Shown here piece by piece: positions 28,758 through 37,960 of a stretch of 42,423 bases of DNA. Numbering within the stretch: position 1 is the stretch's first letter; each line of letters starts with the position of its first letter. The notes beneath the pieces are model-generated. The model saw only the letters and a program-made list of their open reading frames with translations, did no database searches and was not told where the DNA came from. The stretch spans positions 1 to 42,423 of the forward strand of contig JAAYTU010000105.1 of NCBI GenBank assembly GCA_012523705.1, given 5' to 3'. A program made the position numbers and the translations under genes. The stretch comes from Clostridiaceae bacterium. GTDB lineage: Bacteria; Bacillota; Clostridia; DSM-8532.

Positions 28758-30443
28758 TTAGCTTTTTGCAGCTATTTTTGCCCAGGTATCTTTAAGTCCG
28801 ACAGTTCTGTTGAAAACCAGTGCATCGGGTTTGGAATCCTTGCTGTCAATACAGAAGTAACCGGTTCTTAAGAACTGGAAGCGGTCTCCCGTCTGGGCAT
28901 CCTTTAAGGATGGTTCAACCTTGCTGTGTTTTAAAACTATAAGGGACTCTGGATTTAAATTATCCTTATAATCTCCGCCTTCAGGGATCTCGTCAGGATT
29001 CTCCACATTAAAGAGCAAGTCATAAAGTCGAATCTCAGCATCAATAGCATGCTTTGCTGATACCCACTGGATAGTTCCTCTGACCTTACGGCCGTCTGGC
29101 GACTCACCACCCCTGGAAGCAGGGTCGTAGGTAGCTCTTACCAATGTTACATTTCCATCTTCATCGGTTTCATAATCGACACATTTAATAAAATAAGCAT
29201 TCTTCAAGCGGACCTCTCCACCGGGCTTTAATCTAAAATACTTCTTTGGAGGGTCTATCATGAAGTCATCCTGATCGATATAGATTTCCTTAGAAAAGGG
29301 AACCTTCCTTGTACCTCGTTCAGGACGTTCAGGATTATTCTCCACATCGAATTCCTCTGTTCTATCCTCGGGATAGTTCTCTATAATAACCTTTAGTGGA
29401 TTTAGTACTCCCATGACTCTGTCTGCGGACTTATTAAGGTCCTCACGGACACAATGCTCCAAAAGGCCCCAGTCAACGGTACTGTTAGTCCTTGATACAC
29501 CTACAAGGTCAATAAAGTTTCTTATAGCCTGCGCCGTAAAGCCTCTTCTTCTTAATCCGCAAAGAGTAGGCATCCTCGGGTCGTCCCAACCTGAGACATA
29601 TTCTTTTTCCACAAGTTCCCGAAGCTTTCTCTTACTCATTACAGTATAGTTGATATTCAGCCTTGAAAACTCGTACTGACGAGGCGGACTCTCGATTTCC
29701 AGCTTTTCCAAGAACCAGTCATATAAAGGCCTGTGATCAGCATATTCAATTGAACAAAGTGAATGTGAGATACCCTCTATAGCATCCTGAAGGGGATGAG
29801 CAAAATCATACATAGGATAAATGCACCATTCATCCCCTGTACGATGATGATGCTCCTTCTTGATACGATAAATTACAGGGTCTCGCATGTTGATGTTAGG
29901 TGAGGACATGTCTATTTTTGCCCGTAATACTCTTTCTCCGGTATCGAATTCACCCTTACGCATTCTTTCGAAAAGATCAAGGGATTCCTCTATGGGCCTG
30001 TCGCGCCAGGGGCTGTTCTTCCCGGGCTCAGTCAAGGTTCCGCGGTATTCGCGGATTTGATCAACATCAAGCTCATCCACATAGGCCAGGCCTTTTTTTA
30101 TCAATTCTACTGCATAATTATATATTTTTTCGCTGTAGTCTGATCCGTAATATAGTCTGTCCTCAAAATCGAATCCCATCCATTTGATATCTTCTATTAT
30201 GGCATCAACATATTCCACATCCTCCTTGGAGGGATTTGTATCATCAAAACGCAAATTGCATTTTCCACCATATTTGTCGGCGATACCAAAATCTATGCAC
30301 ATAGCCTTTGTATGGCCAATGTGTAGGTATCCGTTGGGTTCGGGCGGAAAGCGTGTGTGAATCTCTTTTACGCGTCCGGTCCGAAGATCTTCTTCAACTA
30401 TTTCTTCGATAAAGTTCTTCTGCTTTTTCTCCATTTCGTCCAT
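28758..30443 (-). CDS. glnS: Glutaminyl-tRNA synthetase
   Basis: [58 protein letters not shown] aggtgg before ATG. Confidence 0.96.
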   Translation of the reverse strand: MDEMEKKQKNFIEEIVEEDLRTGRVKEIHTRFPPEPNGYLHIGHTKAMCIDFGIADKYGGKCNLRFDDTNPSKEDVEYVDAIIEDIKWMGFDFEDRLYYGSDYSEKIYNYAVELIKKGLAYVDELDVDQIREYRGTLTEPGKNSPWRDRPIEESLDLFERMRKGEFDTGERVLRAKIDMSSPNINMRDPVIYRIKKEHHHRTGDEWCIYPMYDFAHPLQDAIEGISHSLCSIEYADHRPLYDWFLEKLEIESPPRQYEFSRLNINYTVMSKRKLRELVEKEYVSGWDDPRMPTLCGLRRRGFTAQAIRNFIDLVGVSRTNSTVDWGLLEHCVREDLNKSADRVMGVLNPLKVIIENYPEDRTEEFDVENNPERPERGTRKVPFSKEIYIDQDDFMIDPPKKYFRLKPGGEVRLKNAYFIKCVDYETDEDGNVTLVRATYDPASRGGESPDGRKVRGTIQWVSAKHAIDAEIRLYDLLFNVENPDEIPEGGDYKDNLNPESLIVLKHSKVEPSLKDAQTGDRFQFLRTGYFCIDSKDSKPDALVFNRTVGLKDTWAKIAAKS

Positions 30444-30557
30444 GAAAAAACCACCTTTTTCTATTTAATGGCTTATACAACCATAGTATCAAGCTTATTT
30501 TAAGTATAGAGTATCCATTGCTGAAAGTAAATATGAGGGAATAATGACTTGATAAAG

Positions 30558-30974
30558 CTATTCCCCAATGATTTTTATAAGAAGACGCTTATTGCGCTTT
30601 CCGTCAAACTCTCCGTAAAAGATTTGCTCCCAGGGCCCGAAGTCCAGTTTCCCGTTTGTAACTGCAACCACAACCTCGCGTCCCATTATTTGACGCTTAA
30701 GATGAGCATCAGCATTATCCTCATAGCCATTATGGGCATATTGTGAATGGGGTTTTTCGGGAGCTAATTTTTCAAGCCATTTCTCGAAATCGGCATGAAG
30801 ACCGGACTCGTCATCATTTATGAAAACGCTGGCAGTAATATGCATGGCATTAACTAAAACCAATCCTTCTTTAATTCCACTTTCATTCAGGCATTTTACA
30901 ACCTCTGGTGTGATGTTAATGAAAGCTCGTCTGGTATTGGTGTTGATATAAAGCTCCTTGCGGTATGATTTCAT
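30558..30974 (-). CDS. YjbQ family protein (UPF0047)
   Basis: [37 protein letters not shown]...YAHN...DANAHLKRQ-like; internal ATG 30974 is preferred over 30995. Confidence 0.93.
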   Translation of the reverse strand: MKSYRKELYINTNTRRAFINITPEVVKCLNESGIKEGLVLVNAMHITASVFINDDESGLHADFEKWLEKLAPEKPHSQYAHNGYEDNADAHLKRQIMGREVVVAVTNGKLDFGPWEQIFYGEFDGKRNKRLLIKIIGE

Positions 30975-31144
30975 ATGAGTATCCCATCCTTTCATTTGCG
31001 GTTACTATCATTAATTATAGTGGTATATATATTGTACTAATAGTATCAATATAAGTATCCGATATATTTGGGAACGTATACCTTTATAATAAAGATAGAT
31101 AAGAAAGTATTCAAGTCTTTTGATTTGGCAGGGGTTAGGACCAG

Positions 31145-33274
31145 ATGAGATTAAACCGAAAAACAAGATTAAGGCAAAAAACAAAGAAGATGACCTTATT
31201 AGGTTATATTGTTGAGATTATTTACATTCTTGTATGTCTGGGCTTGGTTCTTCTCGCAGTTGTGTCATTTCTTGTAAACAAGAATGCCATTTATATTAAT
31301 AATCAGGAGATATTTACTAAATTGTTAGGCTTGCTCGCACTAATGTTGTCGTTAAATACATTATTTCATTATTATCTGCTAAGAAAAAGCTTTAAAACTC
31401 TTTCAAGAATCAATAAATCCTTTAGACTGGCAGGGGATGAAGCCGCGGCCTTTGATTTTACCGATGAGCGACATATAGGGCTACTAACTGTTACCGAGGT
31501 ATTAAACCATTCTTTAGAGACCTTAAGAAGAAAAAATAGCAGGCTTAAAGAAAAAATAAAGGTTAACCAACGACTTTCCGAGAACATATCAGCCTTTTAT
31601 AGTCAAATAAAAACACTTCAGGATGCCGATCTTCTTTTTGATTTTTATGAATATGATATAAACAATTCAGTTTTTGTTTTTATGTCTGGCCTGATTTCAA
31701 CCCTGTCAAAAAACCTTGACCAAACCGAAATACCTGCTGAGGAGCTGTTCAGTTCATATAATGTGGATCTTTCTTTGGTGGAGTTTAATGAGCTATTAAA
31801 GGCATCTATCAATGAAAGTACAGATCTTTCCTTCGAGTGCAGCGTAGAGGCTCAATCGGGGAAAACTCACTGGCTTCGATTTTGGGGCCGTTTAAGCAAA
31901 GACAAAAACAGGATAACAGGGGCAGTAACTGATGTTACCCGTGAGATGGAAGGAAGAAAATTTGAGAAGGAAAGAGCAATTCGGGACAATATCACCGGAT
32001 TTTATAATCGAAACGCATTGCAGGAATTAGCCGGCAAGGCAATCAGAGAAAGTGCGGAGGATGAAAGAGTAATCTTTGTTTACATAGGATTAACAGGATA
32101 TCAGGACTTCCAGGAGCAATTCGGAAAGATGGCCGGGAACAGTTATATCAGGGAATGCGCTAACATATTTAAGAAATATGTTAAGAGCCACATGATTCCT
32201 TTAAGGTGGCTTGGACCTGATTTTCTATTGTTGGTTACTGGCGTAAAGAGCATAGAGCAATTCATAGATAATACTAAAGACCTCATGGAGACAGTAGAAG
32301 AGCAAGTTGCTGAGGTGGAGGGGATTTCTGTTTCTTTCCCGGTAGCGGTAGGGTATGCAGTATCGGGCATTCACGGCAATACTCCGGCAGAGCTTTTAGA
32401 ATATGCTTCCTTTGCGCAACATGAGGCCATGAAATGTAAGAAATCTAGCCCGAATGAATTTAACTATGAAAGATTTGAAGAGGAACACAAGGTTTCACTA
32501 AGACGCATGCACATAAAAGAGATTATTGAAAAGAATCAGTTAAGTATTGTGTTTCAGCCAATAGTATCCTTAATAACCGGGGATCTTTTCGGGTTTGAGG
32601 CTCTGTCAAGGCCCACAAATCCTGTCTATAGTAACATAGTAGATCTTATTAACGATTCTGAGGCATCAGGAAATTATGTCTATCTTGAAAGAAGGATGGT
32701 TTACAATGCTTTAGAGGCATATTTACAAAGGGACAGCAGGTTTAAGGACAAGTATCTGTTCATAAACACTTCTCCATACGGCACTCTGGCTGAGGAGGAT
32801 TATAACGACATTAAAGACCGCTATTTCAGTAGTATGAAGGTTGTTTTTGAAGTGATTGAAAGGGAGCGGATGGATGCAGAGGAAATCAATGTCCGCAAGG
32901 ATATAGTTAAGAAGGCAGGAGCAAAGTTTGCCCTTGATGATTTTGGCTCAGGCTATTCTAACCATCTAGCCCTTTTGTCTTTAGAGCCGGATATAATAAA
33001 GATTGATAGGCAATTAGTCAGAAACATCAATGAGGATTCAAGAAAGCAATATATGCTTGAGGATATTATCAGGTATGCCCGCTACAGAGGGACCAGGGTG
33101 CTTGCCGAGGGTGTGGAAACTAAAGAGGAGCTTGAAACCCTTTGCAAGATGGATGTAGACTATGTTCAAGGATATTATATCTCCAAACCCGGCCATGAAC
33201 TAAAGGAACCGGATAAAGAGGTAATGGAATTAATAAAAAAGTTAAATTTTGCTGAAAAGGATGTGAAGGTTTAA
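31145..33274 (+). CDS. GGDEF/EAL protein, likely c-di-GMP phosphodiesterase with a degenerate GGDEF
   Basis: Two N-terminal TM segments; RDNITGFYNRNAL with WLGPDF at the GGDEF position; EAL motifs FEALSR, DDFGSGYS, AEGVET, QGYYISKP. Confidence 0.92.
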   Translation: MRLNRKTRLRQKTKKMTLLGYIVEIIYILVCLGLVLLAVVSFLVNKNAIYINNQEIFTKLLGLLALMLSLNTLFHYYLLRKSFKTLSRINKSFRLAGDEAAAFDFTDERHIGLLTVTEVLNHSLETLRRKNSRLKEKIKVNQRLSENISAFYSQIKTLQDADLLFDFYEYDINNSVFVFMSGLISTLSKNLDQTEIPAEELFSSYNVDLSLVEFNELLKASINESTDLSFECSVEAQSGKTHWLRFWGRLSKDKNRITGAVTDVTREMEGRKFEKERAIRDNITGFYNRNALQELAGKAIRESAEDERVIFVYIGLTGYQDFQEQFGKMAGNSYIRECANIFKKYVKSHMIPLRWLGPDFLLLVTGVKSIEQFIDNTKDLMETVEEQVAEVEGISVSFPVAVGYAVSGIHGNTPAELLEYASFAQHEAMKCKKSSPNEFNYERFEEEHKVSLRRMHIKEIIEKNQLSIVFQPIVSLITGDLFGFEALSRPTNPVYSNIVDLINDSEASGNYVYLERRMVYNALEAYLQRDSRFKDKYLFINTSPYGTLAEEDYNDIKDRYFSSMKVVFEVIERERMDAEEINVRKDIVKKAGAKFALDDFGSGYSNHLALLSLEPDIIKIDRQLVRNINEDSRKQYMLEDIIRYARYRGTRVLAEGVETKEELETLCKMDVDYVQGYYISKPGHELKEPDKEVMELIKKLNFAEKDVKV

Positions 33275-33398
33275 TCTTAAGATAATTCATGGGTTTAAAT
33301 CTTCATTTTGTGGGGCATAACCTTATATAAGACTGGTTCTCTTTTTTTGCAAAAAAAGCCCGAAGCTCTTGTAAATAAACAACTTAAGCCTGGTTTTT

Positions 33399-33427
33399 TT
33401 GACTTTTACATTGTGATGGTGTATACT
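33399..33427 (+). promoter_or_regulatory. Sigma-A-like promoter upstream of the carD-like gene
   Basis: ttgact-17 nt-tatact. Confidence 0.7.
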
Positions 33428-33575
33428 GAAAAATAAGCGAGTTTATATAATCTCCTTAAATAAGCATAACAATAATGTTCATTACATCCTTATACATATA
33501 CATTTGAGAGTCTGCTAATATTCTGGGGTAAATGTAAAAAGTGTGGCTATTTATGCGAAGAAGGAGCGAAATTTT

Positions 33576-34055
33576 ATGTTCAGTATAGGGGATAAAGTTG
33601 TTTATCCTATGCATGGAGCAGGTATAATTGAATCAATTGAGGAACGGGAAATATTAGGAGAACTAAAGAAATATTATGTCATGAAAATTCCCATCGGTGA
33701 GATGAAAGTAATGATTCCTATCAATAATGTCGAGTGTATCGGAATACGAGATGTTATTGATAATAAATGTGCCGATAGTGTCTTTAAATCGTTAGAGATC
33801 AAATCTGATGAGCAGACTTCAAATTGGAACAAAAGATATAGAGAGAATATGGACAAGATAAAAAGCGGAGATGTTTTTGAGGTAGCAGATGTTGTTAAGC
33901 ATCTTGTCTTGAGAGAAAGAAATAAAGGCCTGTCTACAGGCGAACGCAAAATGTTAAACAGTGCAAAGCAGATACTTATAAGCGAACTGGTTTTAGCAAA
34001 AAATATGAACCCTAATGATGTAGAAGATATAATAAATACGCGAATAACGTCCTGA
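33576..34055 (+). CDS. CarD family transcriptional regulator
   Basis: MFSIGDKVVYPMHGAGIIESIEEREILGELKKYYVMKIPIGEMKVMIP. ORF track starts at 33543; RBS before 33576. Confidence 0.94.
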   Translation: MFSIGDKVVYPMHGAGIIESIEEREILGELKKYYVMKIPIGEMKVMIPINNVECIGIRDVIDNKCADSVFKSLEIKSDEQTSNWNKRYRENMDKIKSGDVFEVADVVKHLVLRERNKGLSTGERKMLNSAKQILISELVLAKNMNPNDVEDIINTRITS

Positions 34056-34078
34056 ATATTCATTCAAGGAGAATTTGC

Positions 34079-35143
34079 ATGCTGGAGAAGATACTGAAAT
34101 ACGCGTTTGGGCTGACCGGAGCCCTTACTGGCATGACCTTAGTACGACTATTGATGATTCGAAACGGCATGGAGGAACATTTAACCACCATTTACGGAGT
34201 GGGAGTAATTGTGTTCACCTCTTTGATTCTTGGTGTCCTTATGTATTTTCTGGGGGGCAAAATCATTACCCTGACAGCCGAGAGTGTTGACAAAGTAGAA
34301 ACAATAATACAAAAAATCACCCTGTATGAGCTCTTGATGGGAGCCGGGGGCCTTATTTTAGGTTTAATTGTTGCAAATCTTATTTCAATTCCTATAGTTA
34401 AAATTGATTTAATAGGTGTTCCTATATCCATAATAATCAATGTTTTGTTTGGTATAAGCGGAATATATTTTGCAGTTATTAAAAGAAACGAAAGCATATT
34501 TGATGGCGCAGGCAAGAAAAAGCACTCTTCAGAGATTAAGCTATTGGACACAAGTGTTATTATTGACGGGCGTATTCTGGATTTAAGCAGGACAGGCTTT
34601 TTAGAAGGAGAGCTGGTTATTCCGGGCTTTGTGTTAGAGGAACTTCGCCATCTGGCCGATTCTGCTGACGATATTGTAAGGGCAAAGGGGCGCAGGGGCC
34701 TTGATGTGTTAAATATGCTCAAAAGCGATGCCAGGTTTCCTATAACAATAGATTCTACTGAGGGTGATTCCAAGGAAGAGGTAGACGAGCAGCTTCTATC
34801 AAGGGCAAAGGAAATTGGAGCAAAGGTTATTACTAATGACTACAATCTGGGTAAGGTTGCTGCTATAAAAGGCATCGATGTGCTAAATATTAATGATCTG
34901 GCAAATGCCATGAAGCCCGTAGCGGTGTCTGGCGAGGAAATGACCATACGCATTGTAAAAGAGGGTAAGGAAAACGGTCAGGGAATAGGATATTTGGATG
35001 ACGGCACCATGGTAGTCGTTGAGCAGGGATACAATTTTAAAGGTCAGACCGTTGATGTGGTAGTAACCAGTGTTCTTCAGACTTCGGCCGGGCGCATGAT
35101 ATTCAGTAAATTTAAAAATGTGCATTGCACAATTGCAACTTAA
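34079..35143 (+). CDS. PIN/TRAM domain membrane protein (YacL-like)
   Basis: N-terminal TM helices, PIN LLDTSVIIDGRILDLSRTGFLEGELVIPGFVLEELRHLADS, C-terminal TRAM GIGYLDDGTMVVVEQG. Confidence 0.94.
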   Translation: MLEKILKYAFGLTGALTGMTLVRLLMIRNGMEEHLTTIYGVGVIVFTSLILGVLMYFLGGKIITLTAESVDKVETIIQKITLYELLMGAGGLILGLIVANLISIPIVKIDLIGVPISIIINVLFGISGIYFAVIKRNESIFDGAGKKKHSSEIKLLDTSVIIDGRILDLSRTGFLEGELVIPGFVLEELRHLADSADDIVRAKGRRGLDVLNMLKSDARFPITIDSTEGDSKEEVDEQLLSRAKEIGAKVITNDYNLGKVAAIKGIDVLNINDLANAMKPVAVSGEEMTIRIVKEGKENGQGIGYLDDGTMVVVEQGYNFKGQTVDVVVTSVLQTSAGRMIFSKFKNVHCTIAT

Positions 35144-35171
35144 GCCATTATTTAATTACAGAGGGAAATAA

Positions 35172-35873
35172 ATGAGTGATAATAAGGGCGCCATAGGCGC
35201 CATAATTGTTGGTGCAGGAACCGGTAACCGGATGGGATTGGGATACAATAAAGTGCTGGCCGACCTTTGTGGAAGGCCTGTAATAGAATGGACCGTCAGA
35301 AATTTCATTCAGTCGGGGCTTATCGATAATCTGGTATTAGTCATTAATCCCAATGATCAAAAAGAGATGAAGGATATTTTTTCTTCCTTTAAGGACTTGA
35401 TTGATCTTAAGATTGTTTATGGCGGAGAAACACGCCAGGACTCTGTATATAATGGAATAAAAGCACTTTCAGATGATGTGGAAATAGTTTTAATACATGA
35501 CGCAGCTAGGCCCTTTATTACAAAGGATATAATAGAAAGAAGCATATTGCATGCCAGAAAATATGGTGCTGGATGTGCCGGCATTCAAGCTAAGGATACA
35601 ATTAAAATCGTTGACCGAAACAATACTATTGTTTCAACTCCGGAAAGGAACAGTCTTTGGCACGCACAGACCCCTCAGGCCTTTAAGAAGGATATAATAT
35701 CAGATGCATATGAAAAGGCCTCAAAAAGAGGATTAACGGCCACTGATGATGCAGGAATAGCTGAAGAGGCTGGATACAAAGTTACGATGTTCGAGGGAAG
35801 CTATAAAAATATTAAATTAACATCCAAAGAAGACCTTGAACTAGGGAAATACTTTTTAGATAAAGATATTTAG
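35172..35873 (+). CDS. ispD: 2-C-methyl-D-erythritol 4-phosphate cytidylyltransferase
   Basis: AIIVGAGTGNRMGLGYNKVLADLCGRPVIEWT, VLIHDAARPFI, QTPQAFK. Confidence 0.95.
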   Translation: MSDNKGAIGAIIVGAGTGNRMGLGYNKVLADLCGRPVIEWTVRNFIQSGLIDNLVLVINPNDQKEMKDIFSSFKDLIDLKIVYGGETRQDSVYNGIKALSDDVEIVLIHDAARPFITKDIIERSILHARKYGAGCAGIQAKDTIKIVDRNNTIVSTPERNSLWHAQTPQAFKKDIISDAYEKASKRGLTATDDAGIAEEAGYKVTMFEGSYKNIKLTSKEDLELGKYFLDKDI

Positions 35874-35916
35874 GGATTTGCAGTACAGATAACAAATAAG
35901 TAATTAGGCAATAAAA

Positions 35917-35944
35917 AAAGGATCTGCCAACCGGGCGATCCTTT
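35917..35944. terminator. Intrinsic terminator between convergent ispD and the abrB-like gene
   Basis: aaaggatc / gatccttt stem with flanking A- and T-rich tracts. Confidence 0.7.
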
Positions 35945-35962
35945 GTTTATTAAAGATTGTGA

Positions 35963-36211
35963 TTAAGACAGTTCAGCTTTTAGCTTGGCATAACATTCTC
36001 CACAAATGTTTTTGCCCTTATAAACCCTTATATCGCTTGCATTATCGCAAAAAGTACATGCAGGTTCATACTTTTTCAGGATAATAGATTTGTCATCAGA
36101 ATAGAATTCTAAACCATCTCCAACCTCAATATTAAGAATTCGTCGTAATTCAATTGGCAAAACAATTCTACCCAGTTGGTCCAGATTTCTGATTACACCT
36201 GTGGACTTCAT
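35963..36211 (-). CDS. AbrB/MazE/SpoVT family regulator with a C-terminal four-Cys module
   Basis: MKSTGVIRNLDQLGRIVLPIELRRILNIEVGDGLEFY, then CTFCDNASDIRVYKGKNICGEC. ORF track starts at 36271; RBS GGGGGG favours ATG 36211. Confidence 0.92.
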   Translation of the reverse strand: MKSTGVIRNLDQLGRIVLPIELRRILNIEVGDGLEFYSDDKSIILKKYEPACTFCDNASDIRVYKGKNICGECYAKLKAELS

Positions 36212-36441
36212 TTTATCCCCCCCTATACTCGATATTGCATATATTTTACAATTACTATTTATTAATGTCAAGTATTGAATAAAAAATTAATTAAAACATT
36301 TTGTTCCATAAACGAAACAACTCCAGTTCATATTTAACACATAATTTCATTATTTAAACAAAAAAAGATTTTACCGATAAAATATGTAAGAAAAAGTGTC
36401 CTGAGCATTATGAACAGACCATTGCAAATATTACCCATTTT

Positions 36442-36471
36442 TTGACTTTCCGCAATTATTTATGCTAAAAT
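36442..36471 (+). promoter_or_regulatory. Candidate promoter for the riboswitch-dapB transcript
   Basis: ttgact-18 nt-taaaat. Confidence 0.45.
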
Positions 36472-36563
36472 AAGAATCACTTATCATTTATAGCTTGGCG
36501 GCTTCTTATAATGCATTCATTACATTATTCTGTACGGCATATCTTACAAATGTCTTTTTATAA

Positions 36564-36690
36564 AGCGCTGAATTTTTGCATTGCAGAGGGCGGGAGAACC
36601 AAAAATGGGGTGAATCCGTGGTAACGGTAGGGTTAGACTCTTTCGATCCGAATCCGTCAGCTAATCCCGTAAGCGTTGAAGGAGAGGGTG
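36564..36690 (+). promoter_or_regulatory. c-di-AMP (ydaO/yuaA) riboswitch-like leader
   Basis: Conserved blocks recognised by eye: gcagagggcgggagaacc, ggggtgaatcc, ggtagggt, ccgaatccgtcagctaatcccgtaagcg; closing pairs agcgct/agcgtt. Confidence 0.85.
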
Positions 36691-36760
36691 GTTATAATGT
36701 CTTAGCTTCAAATAATTATGTTTAGTTTCCCTATAATAATTAGATTGGAGGAGTGATTTT

Positions 36761-37594
36761 ATGACCCGTGTTTGTCTTATTGGTTTTGGCAGAACTGGGA
36801 CTGAGGTAGCGCGCACTTTTTTAGAGCATCGGGATATTAAACTGGTTGCTGCTATAGGCTCTGAGAATTCATGTAAGGCAGGTGAGGACCTAGGGAGCGT
36901 TTTGAATTTACCTGAAACCTGTGCGAGAGTATACAGGCCAAGCCAGTTAGGCTATGTAATTGAAAATCTAAAGCCTGATGTATTTGTTGACTTTTCAAAT
37001 TATAAAGCCACATTAAGCTATGTAAAGCAGATTTCTGAGAGCAGGGCCGGCCTGGTTATAGGAACGACAGGCTTTTCTAATACGGATATTTTGCGATTAA
37101 AGTCCCTTGCAATGAAAAACGGCTCAGCAATTTTGTATGCGCCTAATATAACAGTGGGGGTAAATGTTATGATGCTTTTGTCAAACATCGCGGCCCTGAT
37201 TTTGCCTAATTATGATTTTGAAATTAACGAAGCTCATCACAGGCATAAAAAGGATTCCCCTTCGGGAACGGCCATAAAGCTTGCGGACCGGGTCGAAGAG
37301 GCTCTAGCAAGCAGCGGACAAGAGAACGGGCAGTCTATACCTATTCATGCTGTCAGAGCAGGCGGAATAGTTGGAAAGCATGAGCTGATTATTGCAGGAG
37401 AAAACGATAAAATCGAGATTTCACATGAGTCCTTTAATAGAAGGGCATTTGCAGAAGGTGCCTTGAGGGGAGTAAAATTCATAAAAGGAAAGAAAGGATT
37501 TTTTCAGATGCAGGATGTCTTGGAGCTGGAAAAGGTATTTTCAACATATTTTGAAAAGAGAAGAAAGGCTACGGCAGATACCACAACGGCTTAA
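36761..37594 (+). CDS. dapB: 4-hydroxy-tetrahydrodipicolinate reductase (DapB family)
   Basis: VCLIGFGRTGTEVARTF, VFVDFSNYKATLSYV, GTTGFS, APNITVGVNVMM, EAHHRHKKDSPSGTA. Confidence 0.92.
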   Translation: MTRVCLIGFGRTGTEVARTFLEHRDIKLVAAIGSENSCKAGEDLGSVLNLPETCARVYRPSQLGYVIENLKPDVFVDFSNYKATLSYVKQISESRAGLVIGTTGFSNTDILRLKSLAMKNGSAILYAPNITVGVNVMMLLSNIAALILPNYDFEINEAHHRHKKDSPSGTAIKLADRVEEALASSGQENGQSIPIHAVRAGGIVGKHELIIAGENDKIEISHESFNRRAFAEGALRGVKFIKGKKGFFQMQDVLELEKVFSTYFEKRRKATADTTTA

Positions 37595-37620
37595 ATAATA
37601 AGAGGTACCATAGTTGTAAG

Positions 37621-37651
37621 GCGCAGCTAAGAAATTAGAAGCTGCGCTTTT
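37621..37651. terminator. Intrinsic terminator after dapB
   Basis: gcgcagct / agctgcgc followed by tttt. Confidence 0.75.
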
Positions 37652-37654
37652 GTA

Positions 37655-37819
37655 TTATTTCAGCTTTGGATTTGGCTTAACCGTTGAGCCTTTTTTCATG
37701 CAATAGGGCAGAGGATATTTTTTATGAGCTTCATGATACTTTATACACTCTTGACATTTTCCATGCCGCGAGCAATTTTTAAACCTGCAGGTGCATGGAC
37801 CGGAGCTTTGTTCAAGCAA
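37655..37819 (-). CDS. 54-aa cysteine-rich small protein (not in ORF track)
   Basis: TTG start 8 nt after AAAGGGG; translation MLEQSSGPCTCRFKNCSRHGKCQECIKYHEAHKKYPLPYCMKKGSTVKPNPKLK. Confidence 0.7.
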   Translation of the reverse strand: MLEQSSGPCTCRFKNCSRHGKCQECIKYHEAHKKYPLPYCMKKGSTVKPNPKLK

Positions 37820-37960
37820 TAGGACAGCCCCTTTCTGCTTTTCTTCTTGTAAATTCCGCCAGGCTAACTTAGTATTATTCTGAAAGATATAGTATTATTG
37901 AATACACACCAGATTATTCATAACTAAAGGTTGGCAAAGCATTAATTAATAGGAGGATAT

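Noticed and set aside
33674-34063. 129-aa minus-strand ORF
   Set aside because: Antisense to the CarD-like gene, no RBS or homology signal.
34192-34773. 193-aa minus-strand ORF
   Set aside because: Entirely antisense to the PIN/TRAM gene, low-complexity Ser/Ile/Pro-rich translation, no RBS or family resemblance.
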